Shown: in pieces, positions 63,693 to 64,000 of the stretch | Layout of the letters: the number at the start of each line of letters is the position of its first letter | Position numbering within the stretch: position 1 is the stretch's first letter | Source: Kallotenue papyrolyticum | GTDB lineage: Bacteria > Chloroflexota > Chloroflexia > Chloroflexales > Kallotenuaceae | Direction: 5' to 3' | DNA: 64,000 nucleotides | Assembly: GCF_000526415.1 (NCBI RefSeq) | Contig: NZ_JAGA01000002.1 | Span: 1,232,001 to 1,296,000 of the forward strand | The notes under the pieces: model-generated | Databases searched by the model: none | The model's input: only the letters and a program-made list of their open reading frames with translations | What the model was told of the DNA's origin: nothing | Made by a program: the position numbers and the translations under genes

Positions 63693-64000
63693 ATGGAGCA
63701 GCCTGACTCATCGGCACAGATGCCGCGATCATACACCACGTTGTACGCGGACACCGTTGTTCGTCCCAGCCAACATACGCTTCCACCCCCCAGAGGCATC
63801 GAGCGTAAGGTGTTGCAGCGCCACCTTGAGCAGGCGCTCCGGCGACCAATCACCCTAGTGATGGCCGCGGCGGGCATGGGTAAGACACAGGCACTTGCTC
63901 GCTATGTTCGCTCCCAGCGTTGGGCCATTCCGATCTGGTACACCCTCCACAGCGATGATGCCATGCCGCAAACCATGCTGGCACGGCTGTGCTGGGCGCT
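63693..64000 (+). CDS. MalT/LuxR-like P-loop ATPase (N-terminus only)
   Basis: An open frame runs from an ATG preceded by GAGGGTGAAGAG to the window end, giving 102 residues. It has a Walker A loop AAAGMGKT (58-65) within RPITLVMAAAGMGKTQALAR, as in the N-terminal ATPase of MalT/LAL regulators, followed by the usual W(x)Y(x)LHSDD stretch. The rest, including any LuxR-type helix-turn-helix or transcriptional-activator domain, is beyond the window. Confidence 0.75.
   Translation, partial: MEQPDSSAQMPRSYTTLYADTVVRPSQHTLPPPRGIERKVLQRHLEQALRRPITLVMAAAGMGKTQALARYVRSQRWAIPIWYTLHSDDAMPQTMLARLCWA

Overview
High-GC bacterial chromosome segment, most likely from the Chloroflexota (class Chloroflexia, in the range of Kallotenue, Roseiflexus or Herpetosiphon). 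This is inferred from gene content: a complete mraZ-to-ftsZ division cluster with a rhomboid gene inside it, a MoxR/DUF58/DUF4350/DUF4129 membrane operon, secreted glycoside-hydrolase-like proteins with repeated GYPISEPF-type modules, and many GTG starts and 4-nt overlaps. No rRNA, CRISPR array, integrase or transposase was seen.

Layout. 1-5.6 kb: a cut thioredoxin-reductase-like gene, a membrane dCache/HAMP/PAS/STAS sensor, a BMP-family lipoprotein and a secreted amidohydrolase. 5.6-11.3 kb: a minus-strand operon (IclR regulator, amidohydrolase-2, long DUF59, zinc alcohol dehydrogenase, short DUF59, second amidohydrolase-2). This block lies between two 589-bp direct repeats that are copies of the 3' part of the secreted amidohydrolase gene. 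12-15 kb: ferredoxin-NADP reductase, a histone-deacetylase-family enzyme and hisH.

15-34.2 kb: the dcw cluster on the minus strand, transcribed mraZ-rsmH-ftsL-ftsI-murF-mraY-murD-rhomboid-ftsW-murG-(CvpA-like)-murC-murB-ddl-ftsQ-ftsA-ftsZ. It starts from a near-consensus promoter followed by a three-repeat MraZ operator. murE is absent. 34.4-37.9 kb (plus strand): moeA, a small membrane protein with two CxxCH motifs, mnmE and acylphosphatase. 37.9-41.3 kb (minus): hisA, a coiled-coil gene, hisF and a moaD-moaE fusion. 41.4-43 kb: an ECF sigma factor translationally coupled to an unusual Ogt methyltransferase that carries an Ada-type Cys4 domain at its C-terminus.

43.1-50.6 kb (minus): yebC-ruvC-hypothetical, ftsH, hpt-tilS, initiator tRNA-fMet and a second CAT tRNA just upstream of tilS, and an M20-fold protein whose metal ligands look lost. 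50.7-55.3 kb (plus): RNA cyclic phosphodiesterase, a LOG-family protein and two paralogous exported glycoside-hydrolase-like proteins. 55.3-55.9 kb is non-coding and rich in GC-rich palindromic repeats. 55.9-62.3 kb (minus): the MoxR/DUF58 operon. The window ends with a GT4 glycosyltransferase and the start of a MalT/LuxR-like ATPase gene.

All function calls come from motif recognition by eye; no database search was run.
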